A stretch of DNA of 48,331 bases from Ignavibacteria bacterium (GTDB taxonomy: Bacteria > Bacteroidota > Ignavibacteria > Kapaibacteriales > UBA4661): assembly GCA_014654705.1 (NCBI GenBank), contig JACVZY010000045.1:1-48331 (forward strand), read 5' to 3'. The first letter of the stretch is position 1. Each line of letters begins with the position of its first letter. The translations under genes and the position numbers were made by a program. Shown piece by piece: positions 9,707 through 19,370 of the stretch. The notes under the pieces were generated by a model. The model was not told where the DNA came from, did no database searches, and saw only the letters and a program-made list of their open reading frames with translations.

Positions 9707-10651
9707 ATGGACAAGAACAGCACAATATACGTTGCCGGGCACCGAGGATTAGTCGGCTCGGCAATCGTTCATAAGCTCACCGAACAAGGCTTTACCAATA
9801 TTCTGACTCGTACCTCGCAAGAAATGGACTTGCGCCGTCAGGCAGACGTAGAGCGCTTTTTCGAGACGCATCGCCCCGAATATGTGTTCGATGCGGCTGC
9901 GAAAGTAGGCGGTATCTACGCAAATAACACGTATCGTGCGGATTTCCTCTACGAAAATCTTGCTATCCAAAACAATATCATCCATTCTGCTTACCGTTTT
10001 GGTGCAAAAAAACTTCTCTTTTTGGGAAGTTCCTGCATTTATCCCAAACTTGCCCCACAACCGCTCCACGAGGATGCTTTGCTGACGGGTCCCTTGGAAC
10101 CGACGAATGAGCCGTATGCGATTGCTAAAATCGCCGGAATCAAACTCTGCGAAGCGCTCTACGACCAATACCAATTCAATGCGGTGTCGTGTATGCCCAC
10201 GAATCTTTACGGACCAAACGACAATTTCGACCTCACAACCTCGCACGTCCTTCCGGCACTGATTCGCAAGTTTGTAGAAGCGAAGGAGCAGGGCGCAAAA
10301 GAAGTAGTTGCGTGGGGTACAGGCTCACCGCTCCGCGAGTTCCTGCACTCCTACGATGCAGCAGACGCAATGATTTTTCTCATGAAAAACTATGACGGTC
10401 GTGATTTCCTGAACATCGGCACGGGCGAAGAAATCAGTATTAAAGCACTGACCGAGATGATTGCGGGTATTGTTGGCTTTCAAGGAGAAATAGTATGGGA
10501 TACGACAAAACCTGACGGTACGCCGCGTAAGCTCATGCACGTCGGCAAACTTCATGCGCTCGGCTGGCGGCACAAAATTGAGTTGCGCGACGGCATTGCA
10601 AGCGTTGTGGCGTGGTTTCATCAAGCTCGGAAAGAAGGTCGTTATGCCTAA
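9707..10651 (+). CDS. fcl: GDP-L-fucose synthase
   Basis: 314 residues, normal for the family. NADPH-dependent 3,5-epimerase/4-reductase that turns GDP-4-keto-6-deoxymannose into GDP-L-fucose for surface glycans. Short-chain dehydrogenase fold: glycine-rich [13 protein letters not shown] at residues 9-21, the conserved [11 protein letters not shown] (Ser/Cys near residue 107) and the catalytic Tyr-x3-Lys in [10 protein letters not shown]. The partner GDP-mannose 4,6-dehydratase is not in the window. The stop codon overlaps the start of the ATP-grasp gene by eight bases, so the two are translationally coupled. Confidence 0.95.
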   Translation: MDKNSTIYVAGHRGLVGSAIVHKLTEQGFTNILTRTSQEMDLRRQADVERFFETHRPEYVFDAAAKVGGIYANNTYRADFLYENLAIQNNIIHSAYRFGAKKLLFLGSSCIYPKLAPQPLHEDALLTGPLEPTNEPYAIAKIAGIKLCEALYDQYQFNAVSCMPTNLYGPNDNFDLTTSHVLPALIRKFVEAKEQGAKEVVAWGTGSPLREFLHSYDAADAMIFLMKNYDGRDFLNIGTGEEISIKALTEMIAGIVGFQGEIVWDTTKPDGTPRKLMHVGKLHALGWRHKIELRDGIASVVAWFHQARKEGRYA

Positions 10652-11570
10652 TCCGATGTTCAAATGCGCTCACCTTTCAATGGAGAACAGTGGCGATTTC
10701 GTGATAGACGATGTCCTTGCTGACCCACATTTTAACGCGCTCGGCTGGGAAATAGACCGAATACCGTGGCGACGTGAAAATGTTGACTGGAGCGCGTATA
10801 ACCTTGTTCTTATCCGCACCCCATGGGATTATCAACAAGACCCAGCGGCGTTTCTGACAACACTGGAACGCATTGCAAAAAGCGGAACGATTCTGCAAAA
10901 TCCGCTCCGTATAGTGCGCTGGAACATGGATAAAACCTATCTGCGCGACCTCGCTAGTGTCGGCGTACCGATTGTGCCGACACTCTGGGGCGAAGCAAGT
11001 TCAGAAATGCCCCTCCAATCATGGTTTGAGACACTTGGCACGGATGAAATTGTCGTGAAGCCCACCGTCAGCGCCAACGCTGACCATACGTACCGCGTCC
11101 GTCCCGAAACCGCATCAGAAATGCTTCCGATGCTGCATGAAGTTTTTTGTACGCGCAATTTCATGGTGCAGCCCTTTCTTCGTGCGGTTCTTACCGAAGG
11201 CGAGTTCTCAGTATTTTATTTCAATGGGAAGTTCAGCCATGCCATTATCAAAACACCTGCAAGCGGTGATTTTCGCGTTCAAGAAGAGCATGGCGGCGAC
11301 ATCCGGGAGGCAAAAGCAGACGCAACGCCGCATTACAAGGCGCTTTTGGAGGAGACTGATAAAGTAATGCAAGCACTCAAAGACCTCAAATTCGGTTCGC
11401 CGATGTACGCGCGAGTAGATGTAGTGAGGCTTTCCGACTATGGCAAGCCTGAAGAATTTGCGCTCATGGAATTGGAGTTAATTGAGCCGTCGCTCTACTT
11501 ACGCACCAGCGAAGGCGCACCGGAACGCTTCGCACAAGCAGTTCACGACTGGATGAATCAAAAGTGTTGA
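10644..11570 (+). CDS. ATP-grasp ligase, DcsG/cyclo-ligase-like
   Basis: 308 residues from the chosen start. ATP-grasp family enzyme that would join a carboxylate to an amine or thiol through an acyl-phosphate; substrate unknown. The segments [37 protein letters not shown] and the nucleotide-binding [18 protein letters not shown] are the arrangement I know from the DcsG-like (O-ureido-serine cyclo-ligase) and RimK-like ATP-grasp proteins. The ATG at 10644 overlaps the fcl stop by eight bases and is preceded by GAAGG. The frame stays open to 10554, but that part lies inside fcl. Identity as ATP-grasp is good; the DcsG comparison is from memory and does not fix a reaction. Confidence 0.75.
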   Translation: MPNPMFKCAHLSMENSGDFVIDDVLADPHFNALGWEIDRIPWRRENVDWSAYNLVLIRTPWDYQQDPAAFLTTLERIAKSGTILQNPLRIVRWNMDKTYLRDLASVGVPIVPTLWGEASSEMPLQSWFETLGTDEIVVKPTVSANADHTYRVRPETASEMLPMLHEVFCTRNFMVQPFLRAVLTEGEFSVFYFNGKFSHAIIKTPASGDFRVQEEHGGDIREAKADATPHYKALLEETDKVMQALKDLKFGSPMYARVDVVRLSDYGKPEEFALMELELIEPSLYLRTSEGAPERFAQAVHDWMNQKC

Positions 11571-11619
11571 TGACATTCTCCATTGATTGACGGTAGCCAT
11601 TTGGATGGCGGAGCACAGA

Positions 11620-11637
11620 TTTCAGGATTTTCAGGAT
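11620..11637 (+). repeat. Two tandem copies of TTTCAGGAT
   Basis: A perfect 9-base tandem duplication between the ATP-grasp gene and ppa. Short repeats of this kind (CAGGAT/ATCCTG units) are scattered through many Bacteroidetes intergenic regions. Here it has only two copies and no clear role. Confidence 0.6.
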
Positions 11638-11706
11638 AGTCCGTGTAACTGTGAAATTCTCTTCAATCCAGTTCAATATCTCTTCATCTATATTTTCTTA
11701 CCCAAA

Positions 11707-12372
11707 ATGAAATCAAGCCAACAGCACTCCCGCGCTAATCTCAATCTGATGAAGCTCCTTTTCAAACCGCACCCGTGGCATGGCATTGAAATCGGTGATG
11801 ATGCGCCGGAGCGGGTGATTGCGTTTATTGAGATTGTCCCCAACGACACGCTCAAATACGAGATTGACAAGGCGTCCGGCTACCTCAAGGTTGATCGCCC
11901 ACAGCGCTTCTCGAATGTTTGCCCCGCGCTTTATGGGCTGATTCCACAGACGTATTGTGGGGAAGGAGTGGGAGCGTTTTGTGCAGAAAAAGTAGGCAGA
12001 GCAACGATTATCGGCGACGGCGACCCGCTCGATATCTGCGTTCTGGCGGAAAAGAACATCCCGCACGGAGACCTTATCTTGGAAGCGCTTCCTATTGGCG
12101 GTTTTCGCATGATTGACGACAATGAAGCGGACGACAAAATTATCGCCGTGATGAAGGGCGATGCGGTCTATGGCGACATGAAAGACATTGCTGACTGCCC
12201 CGAAGACGTAGTGGAGCGCCTTCGACACTATTTCCTGACATATAAGAGCATTCCGGGCAAAGGCAAAAAATCAGTCGAAATTCCGCACGTGTATGGACGC
12301 GAGGAAGCATACGAGGTCATTCGCCGCAGTCAAGATGACTACTGGTCGAAGTTCCCATATTTTGAAGTGTAA
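11707..12372 (+). CDS. ppa: Inorganic pyrophosphatase (family I)
   Basis: 221 residues from 11707. Soluble cytoplasmic enzyme that hydrolyses pyrophosphate to phosphate and so drives biosynthesis. The signature IGDGDPLDICVL (near residues 101-112) carries the Mg-binding aspartates, and the substrate-contact Tyr/Lys/Arg segments (KYEIDKASGYLKVDRP) are intact. The frame is open from 11587. An ATG at 11749 gives a 207-residue protein beginning MKLLFKPHPWHGIE, equally plausible by family length. Neither site has a clear Shine-Dalgarno sequence. Confidence 0.92.
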   Translation: MKSSQQHSRANLNLMKLLFKPHPWHGIEIGDDAPERVIAFIEIVPNDTLKYEIDKASGYLKVDRPQRFSNVCPALYGLIPQTYCGEGVGAFCAEKVGRATIIGDGDPLDICVLAEKNIPHGDLILEALPIGGFRMIDDNEADDKIIAVMKGDAVYGDMKDIADCPEDVVERLRHYFLTYKSIPGKGKKSVEIPHVYGREEAYEVIRRSQDDYWSKFPYFEV

Positions 12373-12542
12373 CAAATAAAAGTCAGTGGTGCCAATTTGA
12401 TGATGAGTCTTGGAACTTTTGTTTGGCTGCCATCTATCCGTCCGTAAGCTACTTGTTTGCGAAAGTTCTATTATTATCAGATTGTTGCGCCTATCTCGTC
12501 AAAACAGTATTTTAGCATCTTCGTCTGTTTTTTTATTCTTGT

Positions 12543-13565
12543 ATGAACCTCCATCCCCAGCCCATTGCTCCGCTCCCTATCACCGTTCAAGAAATGATAG
12601 AGTCTCCTATGCTCCGCTTGCCGCTTGAGCAAATCAACAAAAGCGTAGAGCCAAACCGCAAAATCACGGACAAAAACATACACCGTCCGCAACTTGCATT
12701 GGCAGGTTATGTGGGGCTTTTTACCTATCATCGTGTTCAGATTTTCGGCAATACCGAAATGTATTATTTGGAAAGCATAACACCCAAAAAACGGCAGCAA
12801 GCATTTCGCACCATGGCGCAGTTCGAGATTCCTTGCATCATCCTGACCAATAATCATACGCTCGACGAAGAAATTATCACACTTGCCACCGAATACAAGA
12901 TTCCGCTTTTTGTCACACCATTCGAGACCACGCGAGTTACCTACATTCTGTCGGAATTTCTCGACACCCATTTTGCTCCGCAGGTCTCATTGCACGGCTC
13001 GTTTATGGATGTGTATGGTGTGGGTATTATGTTCATCGGTAAAAGTGGTATCGGCAAAAGCGAAATTGCTCTTGACCTGATTGAACGCGGACACAGGTTA
13101 GTGGCTGATGACGTGGTGATTCTTACCCAAAAGCGCGATGATATTTTGATTGGTGCCGGTACGCAATTAGTGCAGCATTTCATGGAAGTACGGGGCTTGG
13201 GACTGATTGACATTCGTCAAATGTTCGGTATTCGTGCTGTGCGCTACCAAAAACGCTTAGAAATCGTTGTCGAACTGGAACATTGGGACGATACGAAGCC
13301 CTATACCCGCACGGGACTTGACCCGGAGACAATCCAAATTCTCGAAGCGCCGATTTCCTACGTGCGCTTGCCAATTTTACCGGGCAAAAACATTACGGTC
13401 ATCGCGGAGGTGATTGCACTAAACTATCTCCTTCGTGCATATGGATATGATGCAGCCACAGCCTTCACCCAGCGCCTCGAAGCAGAAATCAGTCGTAAAA
13501 CAAAAGGCACGACAGTGGAACGCTTCCGTCGCAATCTCTCGCAGTATCACAATGATTTTGAGTAA
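12543..13565 (+). CDS. hprK: HPr kinase/phosphorylase
   Basis: 340 residues. Bifunctional enzyme that phosphorylates, and dephosphorylates by phosphorolysis, a regulatory serine of HPr. The N-terminal Hpr_kinase_N domain covers about residues 10-135. The C-terminal catalytic domain has the P-loop GKSGIGKS (166-173), the VADDVV segment after it, and the family signature MEVRGLGLIDIRQMFG (near 215-230). Length is slightly above the 310-320 usual in Firmicutes. No PTS or HPr gene lies nearby; outside Firmicutes HprK often serves in regulation without a full sugar PTS (established for Proteobacteria, inferred here). Confidence 0.93.
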   Translation: MNLHPQPIAPLPITVQEMIESPMLRLPLEQINKSVEPNRKITDKNIHRPQLALAGYVGLFTYHRVQIFGNTEMYYLESITPKKRQQAFRTMAQFEIPCIILTNNHTLDEEIITLATEYKIPLFVTPFETTRVTYILSEFLDTHFAPQVSLHGSFMDVYGVGIMFIGKSGIGKSEIALDLIERGHRLVADDVVILTQKRDDILIGAGTQLVQHFMEVRGLGLIDIRQMFGIRAVRYQKRLEIVVELEHWDDTKPYTRTGLDPETIQILEAPISYVRLPILPGKNITVIAEVIALNYLLRAYGYDAATAFTQRLEAEISRKTKGTTVERFRRNLSQYHNDFE

Positions 13566-13755
13566 TGGCGTTGAGACTTACCCAGACTGCAGACACTACT
13601 CTTGGTGCAGGAACACGCTATTATTCCAAAATACTCCCTGATTTCCCGCTTGAAATCTCATACCGTTTATGTAACTTAGCGATTATTTTTTCGTTACACG
13701 ACCAGCAACACAGATTAACTCCAAATTTTTCACACCGCATCTTTTTCACTTCGCC

Positions 13756-16143
13756 ATGAATAGACGTTTTCGCACGCTTTGCAGCGCACTTGCGCTTGCT
13801 GCTTTACTGGGGACAACACTTTTGACCAATGCTTCGGCACAGTACGTCCTCGATGGTAATCAGAACCGTAAATTTGAGCCTCTGGGAAATATTCTACCCA
13901 CTCCAAACGGCTACCGCACAGCGTCCGGTGCTCCCGGACATCAGTACTGGCAGCAAAAAGCTGACTATGTTATTAACGTTGAGCTTAACGACGACAAGCA
14001 AAGTATTGCAGGATCGGAAACGATTACTTATACCAATAATTCTCCCGATGCGCTGGATTATTTATGGGTGCAACTCGACCAGAACGCCTTTGCAAAGACC
14101 TCTGAAACCTACCTCACCGAGACAGGTTCCATGAGCAATATGCAGAATAATACTATGTCGCTGGGGCAGATTAAACGCCGTTTGGAGAAACAAAACTTTG
14201 ATGGCGGTTATATGCTCAAATCTGTGAAAGACCAAGCAGGAAAGCCTCTAAAGTACACGATAGTGGCGACAATGATGCGTATTGACTTGCCAACGCCGCT
14301 TCGCACGGGACAGAAATTTTCATTTTCGGTAGAATGGAATTTCAATATCGTTCCCAAAGACTTTGGTGCTCGTTCCAACTATGAAGCCTTCGACGACGGT
14401 CGTATTTACGGCATTGCGCAGTTCTTTCCGCGCATGGCGGTCTATGGCGATGCTACGGGCTGGCAGCACAAGCAATTTCTTGGTGAAGGCGAATTTACGC
14501 TGCCTTTCGGTGATTACAAAGTTAGCATCACTGTGCCGGATGACCAAATTGTCGGCGCAACGGGCGTGCTCCAGAATGCAGCTCAAGTCCTTACTGCCGA
14601 CCAACGCAACCGACTGAAGCAAGCAGAAACAGCTTCTGCGCCCGTAAAAATCGTGACCAACGAAGAAATGGACAAAAACACAAAAGCTGCACCGACAAAA
14701 GGCAAAAAAACATGGGTTTTTCAGGCAAATAATGTTCGTGATTTTGCTTTTACTTCCTCACGGAAGTATATCTGGGATGCAATGGGCGTGAACGTAGAGG
14801 GCAAGCGCGTGATGGCGATGTCATTCTATTCCAAAGAAGGAAACCCGCTTTGGGAACAATACTCCACTCGCGCTGTGGCGCACACGCTCAAGGTCTATTC
14901 CAAGTACACGTTCCCCTATCCATATCCCGTTGCCATTTCTGCCAATGTTGATATTGGCGGCGGTATGGAATACCCGATGATTAGCTTTAATGCTCCCCGC
15001 CCTGACGCAGACGGGACGTACTCACCCCGCACGAAATCTGCTTTGCTATTTATTATCTTCCACGAAGTCGGTCACAACTACTTCCCGATGATTGTCAATT
15101 CCGATGAACGCCAGTGGACATGGATGGATGAGGGATTAAACTCCTTTTTGCAGTTTCTTGCCGAGCAGGAATGGGATAGAAATTTCCCGTCGCTCGCAGG
15201 TTTTCCGCGTCTTATCACCGATTACATGAGCGCCGACAAATCGAAACTAACCTCCATTATGACCACCTCCGACAACATCCCTCCGCGTGAATTCGGCAGC
15301 CAGTCATATGACAAACCCGCAACAGGTCTCAATATCTTGCGCGAGACTATTCTGGGGCGTGAAGTATTCGATTATGCCTTCAAGAAATACGCCCAACGCT
15401 GGATGTTCAAACACCCGCAACCGGCTGACTTTTTCCGTACCATGGAAGACGCTTCGGGTGTGGATTTAGATTGGTTCTGGCGCGGTTGGTTCTTTACCAC
15501 CGACCATTGCGATATTGCTCTCAATGGTGTACAGCGTTTTGTGATGGACACACGTAATCCCGAGGTAGAGTTGGCAAATAAGAAACAAGATAAAACGATG
15601 CTGCCGCCCGACCTGACTGTGATGCGCAATCAGAACGATATTCCCAAAACTCTGGTCGAGCAAGACAGTGCTGCGCTGGACTACTACAATAGAAACGACC
15701 CTTTTGCAGTACGCCCATGGCAGCAACGCGCTTTTGATAATTTCATAAAAGGCTTGAATGAGAGTGAGAAAAAAATTATCACCTCTAATACCAATTTCTA
15801 CGAAATTGAGTTGGAAAATATCGGCGGATTGACCATGCCCGTTATTTTGGAAATGACCTTTGCTGACAGCACCAAGGAAGTACGCCGTATTCCGGCTGAA
15901 ATCTGGCGCTACAACAACCAAAAAGTGAGCAAAGTCATTTCTACCGACAAGCCTGTTATCTCTTTCGTCGTTGACCCGTATCTGGAAACCGCCGATACCG
16001 ACCTTTCCAACAATGCATACCCACGCAAGCAGGTTCAATCACGCTTTCAGCTCTTCAAGAACCGCCAAGCATCTGCTCCGAACCCAATGCAATTGGAACG
16101 CCAAGAGCAGCAAAAGCCTGATGTAAACAAAGGGACAAATTAA
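13756..16143 (+). CDS. Secreted M1-family zinc metallopeptidase, copy 1
   Basis: 795 residues. Signal peptide to about residue 29 (LLTNASAQ). The gluzincin site is HEVGH (436-440) followed 18 residues later by Glu459 in WMDEGLNSF, the HExxH-x18-E of M1 aminopeptidases. Upstream lies GGGMEYPMI, equivalent to the GxMEN exopeptidase motif (MEYP instead of MEN). The N-terminal beta-domain carries the TASGAPGHQYWQQKADYVI block shared with copy 2. Probably exported to the periplasm or outside and degrading peptides. No T9SS tail is seen; the C-terminus is Gln-rich and ends NKGTN. Paralogue of the gene at 16825, with one small gene between. Confidence 0.9.
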   Translation: MNRRFRTLCSALALAALLGTTLLTNASAQYVLDGNQNRKFEPLGNILPTPNGYRTASGAPGHQYWQQKADYVINVELNDDKQSIAGSETITYTNNSPDALDYLWVQLDQNAFAKTSETYLTETGSMSNMQNNTMSLGQIKRRLEKQNFDGGYMLKSVKDQAGKPLKYTIVATMMRIDLPTPLRTGQKFSFSVEWNFNIVPKDFGARSNYEAFDDGRIYGIAQFFPRMAVYGDATGWQHKQFLGEGEFTLPFGDYKVSITVPDDQIVGATGVLQNAAQVLTADQRNRLKQAETASAPVKIVTNEEMDKNTKAAPTKGKKTWVFQANNVRDFAFTSSRKYIWDAMGVNVEGKRVMAMSFYSKEGNPLWEQYSTRAVAHTLKVYSKYTFPYPYPVAISANVDIGGGMEYPMISFNAPRPDADGTYSPRTKSALLFIIFHEVGHNYFPMIVNSDERQWTWMDEGLNSFLQFLAEQEWDRNFPSLAGFPRLITDYMSADKSKLTSIMTTSDNIPPREFGSQSYDKPATGLNILRETILGREVFDYAFKKYAQRWMFKHPQPADFFRTMEDASGVDLDWFWRGWFFTTDHCDIALNGVQRFVMDTRNPEVELANKKQDKTMLPPDLTVMRNQNDIPKTLVEQDSAALDYYNRNDPFAVRPWQQRAFDNFIKGLNESEKKIITSNTNFYEIELENIGGLTMPVILEMTFADSTKEVRRIPAEIWRYNNQKVSKVISTDKPVISFVVDPYLETADTDLSNNAYPRKQVQSRFQLFKNRQASAPNPMQLERQEQQKPDVNKGTN

Positions 16144-16185
16144 GGCGCGTTCACTCGCAGACAAGACGTAGAGGAAGGTCGTTGT

Positions 16186-16773
16186 ATGCCAATCAACAAG
16201 CCCGCTCAGAAGCGCACACCGCAAGGCACGTTCAAAACGATGATAGACGAACCCCTTGCTCGTGCAATGCATAAAGACTACGCCGACAATGGTGCGAGCT
16301 ACGGCGGGCTTTCGCAAAAATATGGTTTCTCACGGAGTAGTATTTTTGAGGCGTTCCAACGCTATGGCTTCAAAACACAGTCCGCTCGTACCGCAAAACT
16401 TGATGCAAAGATTCTCCGCACGATGACGAAGCTATACAAAAGCGGTAAGACACTATCACAAATCCGCTCACAATTTGGCTTACGGATGCACAATTCTACT
16501 CTTGCCGCCCATCTTCGTGCCAATGGGGTAGAAATTCGCTCTCAAGCTCAAAATGCGGCATTGCGTTGGAAGTCTCACCGAGAGAAAATCCCTCGCATCC
16601 TTGAGGATTACAAAGAAGGTACTGGCGTAAGCGCTCTTGCAAAACGTTATGGAGTACATGAATCCTTTTGTCTGCGGTGGCTTCGGCGCAATGGCATTAC
16701 CATACGCCACTCCAACGACCCAATTTATTCGTTTGAAGGGCGGCAACAAAACCATAATCGCCCATCTGCGTAG
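16186..16773 (+). CDS. Small protein with three helix-turn-helix repeats
   Basis: 195 residues, basic. I do not recognise the family. Three similar segments can be aligned by eye: about 30-65 (GASYGGLSQKYGFSRSSIFE), 80-117 (GKTLSQIRSQFGL) and 140-175 (GTGVSALAKRYGVHESFCL). Each has the pattern Gly-x-Ser/Thr-x2-Leu/Ile-x3-Tyr/Phe-Gly that marks resolvase-, transposase- or NUMOD-type helix-turn-helix units. No catalytic domain, nuclease motif or sensor domain is visible, so it is probably a DNA-binding regulator or the remnant DNA-binding half of a mobile-element protein. The start has GGAAGG at 16173-16178 with the shared AAGGTCGTT motif. It lies between two paralogous peptidase genes on the same strand. 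Confidence 0.7.
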   Translation: MPINKPAQKRTPQGTFKTMIDEPLARAMHKDYADNGASYGGLSQKYGFSRSSIFEAFQRYGFKTQSARTAKLDAKILRTMTKLYKSGKTLSQIRSQFGLRMHNSTLAAHLRANGVEIRSQAQNAALRWKSHREKIPRILEDYKEGTGVSALAKRYGVHESFCLRWLRRNGITIRHSNDPIYSFEGRQQNHNRPSA

Positions 16774-16824
16774 GCTACTATTTTGATAAAACCACTCCAC
16801 TATCACAGTTCAATCTGAAATGTA

Positions 16825-19233
16825 ATGAAAAATTTCTCCTCCCATTTACTTCGCAAAGCCGCGCTTACCTTGGTCGTATCCGCCTCGGTGGCTACGTCGG
16901 TCTTTGCGCAGGGCATTAGCAATACTGCCGACCACATCACCGGCAAATTCGAGCAACTCGACCAGCTTCTGCCGACACCGAACACGTACCGCACGGCTTC
17001 CGGCGCTCCCGGACACCAGTATTGGCAGCAAAAAGCGGATTATGTTATCGCAATTGATCTGAACGACGAAAACCAAAGCATAAGCGGCACTGAGACAATT
17101 ACTTATACAAACAACTCACCCGACGCACTCACATATTTGTGGTTGCAACTTGACCAAAATCACTTTGCAAAAAACTCTGACACCTATCTAACGCAAACCG
17201 GCAAACTGCAAGGCGGAGCAAGTCGTGCGAACCCGGGCGGCAGTTCTTTCGATGGCGTCAAGGCACTTGTTTTTCAAGACACGTTTGATGGCGGTCATAA
17301 AATCAAGTCAATCAAAGACGCAGCAACGGGGCAGGCGCTTAAATTCACCGTCAACAAAACCATGATGCGCGTTGACCTTCCGGCGGCATTGCGTCAGGGG
17401 CAAAAATTCGCTTTTACAGTGGAGTGGTCATTTAATATCGTTCCCTCCGAAACCCGCGCCCGCTCTTGCTATGAGTACTTTCCCAAAGATAAAAACTACC
17501 TCTACGAAATAGCACAGTTTTTCCCACGCATGGCAGTCTATGCCGATTACTGCGGCTGGCAGCACAAGCAATTTTTGGGTGCAGGCGAGTTTACCTTGCC
17601 ATTTGGTGATTACAAAGTGAGTATTACAGCGCCTTCCGATATTGTCATCGGTGCTACGGGTGAGCTTCAGAACGCATCTGCCGTTTTGACTGCCGAGCAA
17701 ATAGCGCGCTTTGAGAAGGCAAAGGCTTCTAATACACCTGTCAAAATCATCACCAATGAAGAAGCATTGAAAAACGAGTCTTCACGCGCCACAAGCAAGA
17801 AAACATGGACATTTCAGGCAAGTAATGTGCGCGATTTCGCTTTCTGCGCGTCGCGTAAATTTGTGTGGGATGCCATGGGTGTGGATGTAGAAGGCAAGCG
17901 CGTTCTGGCGATGTCGTACTATCCCAAAGAAGGAAATCCACTCTGGGAGCAGTATTCCACACGGAGCGTTGCTCACACACTGCGCGTGTATTCGAAGCAC
18001 ACAATCGCCTATCCCTACCCGGTAGCAATCTCCGTCCATGGTCCGGTTTTCGGCATGGAATACCCGATGATTTGCTTTAATGGCGGTCGCCCTGCGCCCG
18101 ACGGAACATACCCAGAAGGCACAAAGTATGCGCTCATCTCTGTTATCATTCACGAAGTCGGTCATAACTTCTTCCCCATGATTATCAATTCCGATGAGCG
18201 CCAGTGGGCATGGATGGACGAAGGCTTGAATTCATTTGTGCAGTTCCTTGCCGAACAAGAATGGGACAGAAACTACCCTTCGCGCAGAGGTCCGGCTCGA
18301 AACATGGTTGACTACATGAAAGCGGACAAATCACGACTTGTGCCGATAATGACCAATTCCGAGCAGATTTTAGAGTTGGGTAACAATGCTTACGGCAAGC
18401 CCGCAACAGCACTCAATGTCTTGCGTGAAACCGTTATGGGACGCGAGCTTTTTGATTATGCCTTCAAAGAATATTCACGCCGTTGGGCATTCAAACACCC
18501 CACTCCTGCCGACCTTTTCCGCACCATGGAAGATGCTTCGGGCGTAGATTTGGATTGGTTCTGGCGCGGTTGGTTCTACACGACTGATTACTGTGATATT
18601 GCACTCGAAAACGTTACCCGGTACAACATCAACACACAAAATCCCGAAGTAGAAAAAGTTGCTGATAAAGTGGAAGCAGGAAAAGAGCCTCTGAACATAA
18701 CGCTTGAGCGCAACAAAAAAGACATTCCTAAAACATACGTCGAGCAGGACGCAGAAGCACTTGATTACTACAACAAAGCCGATAAATTTGCCGTCAAGCC
18801 TTGGGAAAAAGAGCGCTATGAGCAATACCTTTCGACGCTTTCGGAGGATGATCGTAAAATCATAAATTCCGGTAAACTTTTCTATGAACTCAGTTTCAAA
18901 AATAATGGCGGATTGATGATGCCAATTATTCTGGAAATGACCTACGAAGACGGAACCAAGGAAGTGCGTCGTTTCCCGGCAGAAATCTGGCGCTACAACA
19001 CGCAAAAAATCTCGAAAGTGCTGATGGTATCAAAGCCGGTGGCATCATTCCTTATTGACCCGTATCTGGAGACAACAGATATTGACGTGAGCAATAATGC
19101 ACTACCGCTTCAAGTACCGCCCACACGCTTCCAAGTGTTTAAGCAACAGCAAACACCACAGCCCAACGAACTGCGCACGCAGCGCGAGTACGAAGAGCGC
19201 ATGAAAGCAACGCCGGGCAAAGGCACGAAATAA
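16825..19233 (+). CDS. Secreted M1-family zinc metallopeptidase, copy 2
   Basis: 802 residues, similar along its whole length to copy 1 (same TASGAPGHQYWQQKADYVI block, same MEDASGVDLDWFWRGWF block). Signal peptide to about residue 29 (ATSVFAQ). Zinc site HEVGH (443-447) and Glu466 in WMDEGLNSF; the pre-site motif is FGMEYPMI. The two copies differ by small insertions near residue 130 and in the charged linker after residue 600, so the duplication is not recent. The tail ends GKGTK, without a sorting domain. A hairpin terminator follows. Confidence 0.9.
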   Translation: MKNFSSHLLRKAALTLVVSASVATSVFAQGISNTADHITGKFEQLDQLLPTPNTYRTASGAPGHQYWQQKADYVIAIDLNDENQSISGTETITYTNNSPDALTYLWLQLDQNHFAKNSDTYLTQTGKLQGGASRANPGGSSFDGVKALVFQDTFDGGHKIKSIKDAATGQALKFTVNKTMMRVDLPAALRQGQKFAFTVEWSFNIVPSETRARSCYEYFPKDKNYLYEIAQFFPRMAVYADYCGWQHKQFLGAGEFTLPFGDYKVSITAPSDIVIGATGELQNASAVLTAEQIARFEKAKASNTPVKIITNEEALKNESSRATSKKTWTFQASNVRDFAFCASRKFVWDAMGVDVEGKRVLAMSYYPKEGNPLWEQYSTRSVAHTLRVYSKHTIAYPYPVAISVHGPVFGMEYPMICFNGGRPAPDGTYPEGTKYALISVIIHEVGHNFFPMIINSDERQWAWMDEGLNSFVQFLAEQEWDRNYPSRRGPARNMVDYMKADKSRLVPIMTNSEQILELGNNAYGKPATALNVLRETVMGRELFDYAFKEYSRRWAFKHPTPADLFRTMEDASGVDLDWFWRGWFYTTDYCDIALENVTRYNINTQNPEVEKVADKVEAGKEPLNITLERNKKDIPKTYVEQDAEALDYYNKADKFAVKPWEKERYEQYLSTLSEDDRKIINSGKLFYELSFKNNGGLMMPIILEMTYEDGTKEVRRFPAEIWRYNTQKISKVLMVSKPVASFLIDPYLETTDIDVSNNALPLQVPPTRFQVFKQQQTPQPNELRTQREYEERMKATPGKGTK

Positions 19234-19262
19234 TATACCCTGCTCTTTAGAAATGGAAATGC

Positions 19263-19306
19263 ACTCGTCCGGCGGTCTCTCCCGCAGCCGCCGGATGAGT
19301 TTGTTG
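19263..19306 (+). terminator. Hairpin terminator after the second M1 peptidase
   Basis: A 13-bp stem (19263-19275 with 19288-19300, one G-U pair, GC-rich core CCGGCGG/CCGCCGG) with a 12-base loop is followed by TTGTT. The T tail is short, so termination may be partial. Confidence 0.65.
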
Positions 19307-19370
19307 CCGAGAATCTCTTTGTACTGCCTATTTTATCCCTTATCCTTTCGTTTCATTTTCTCTTGTCGCT

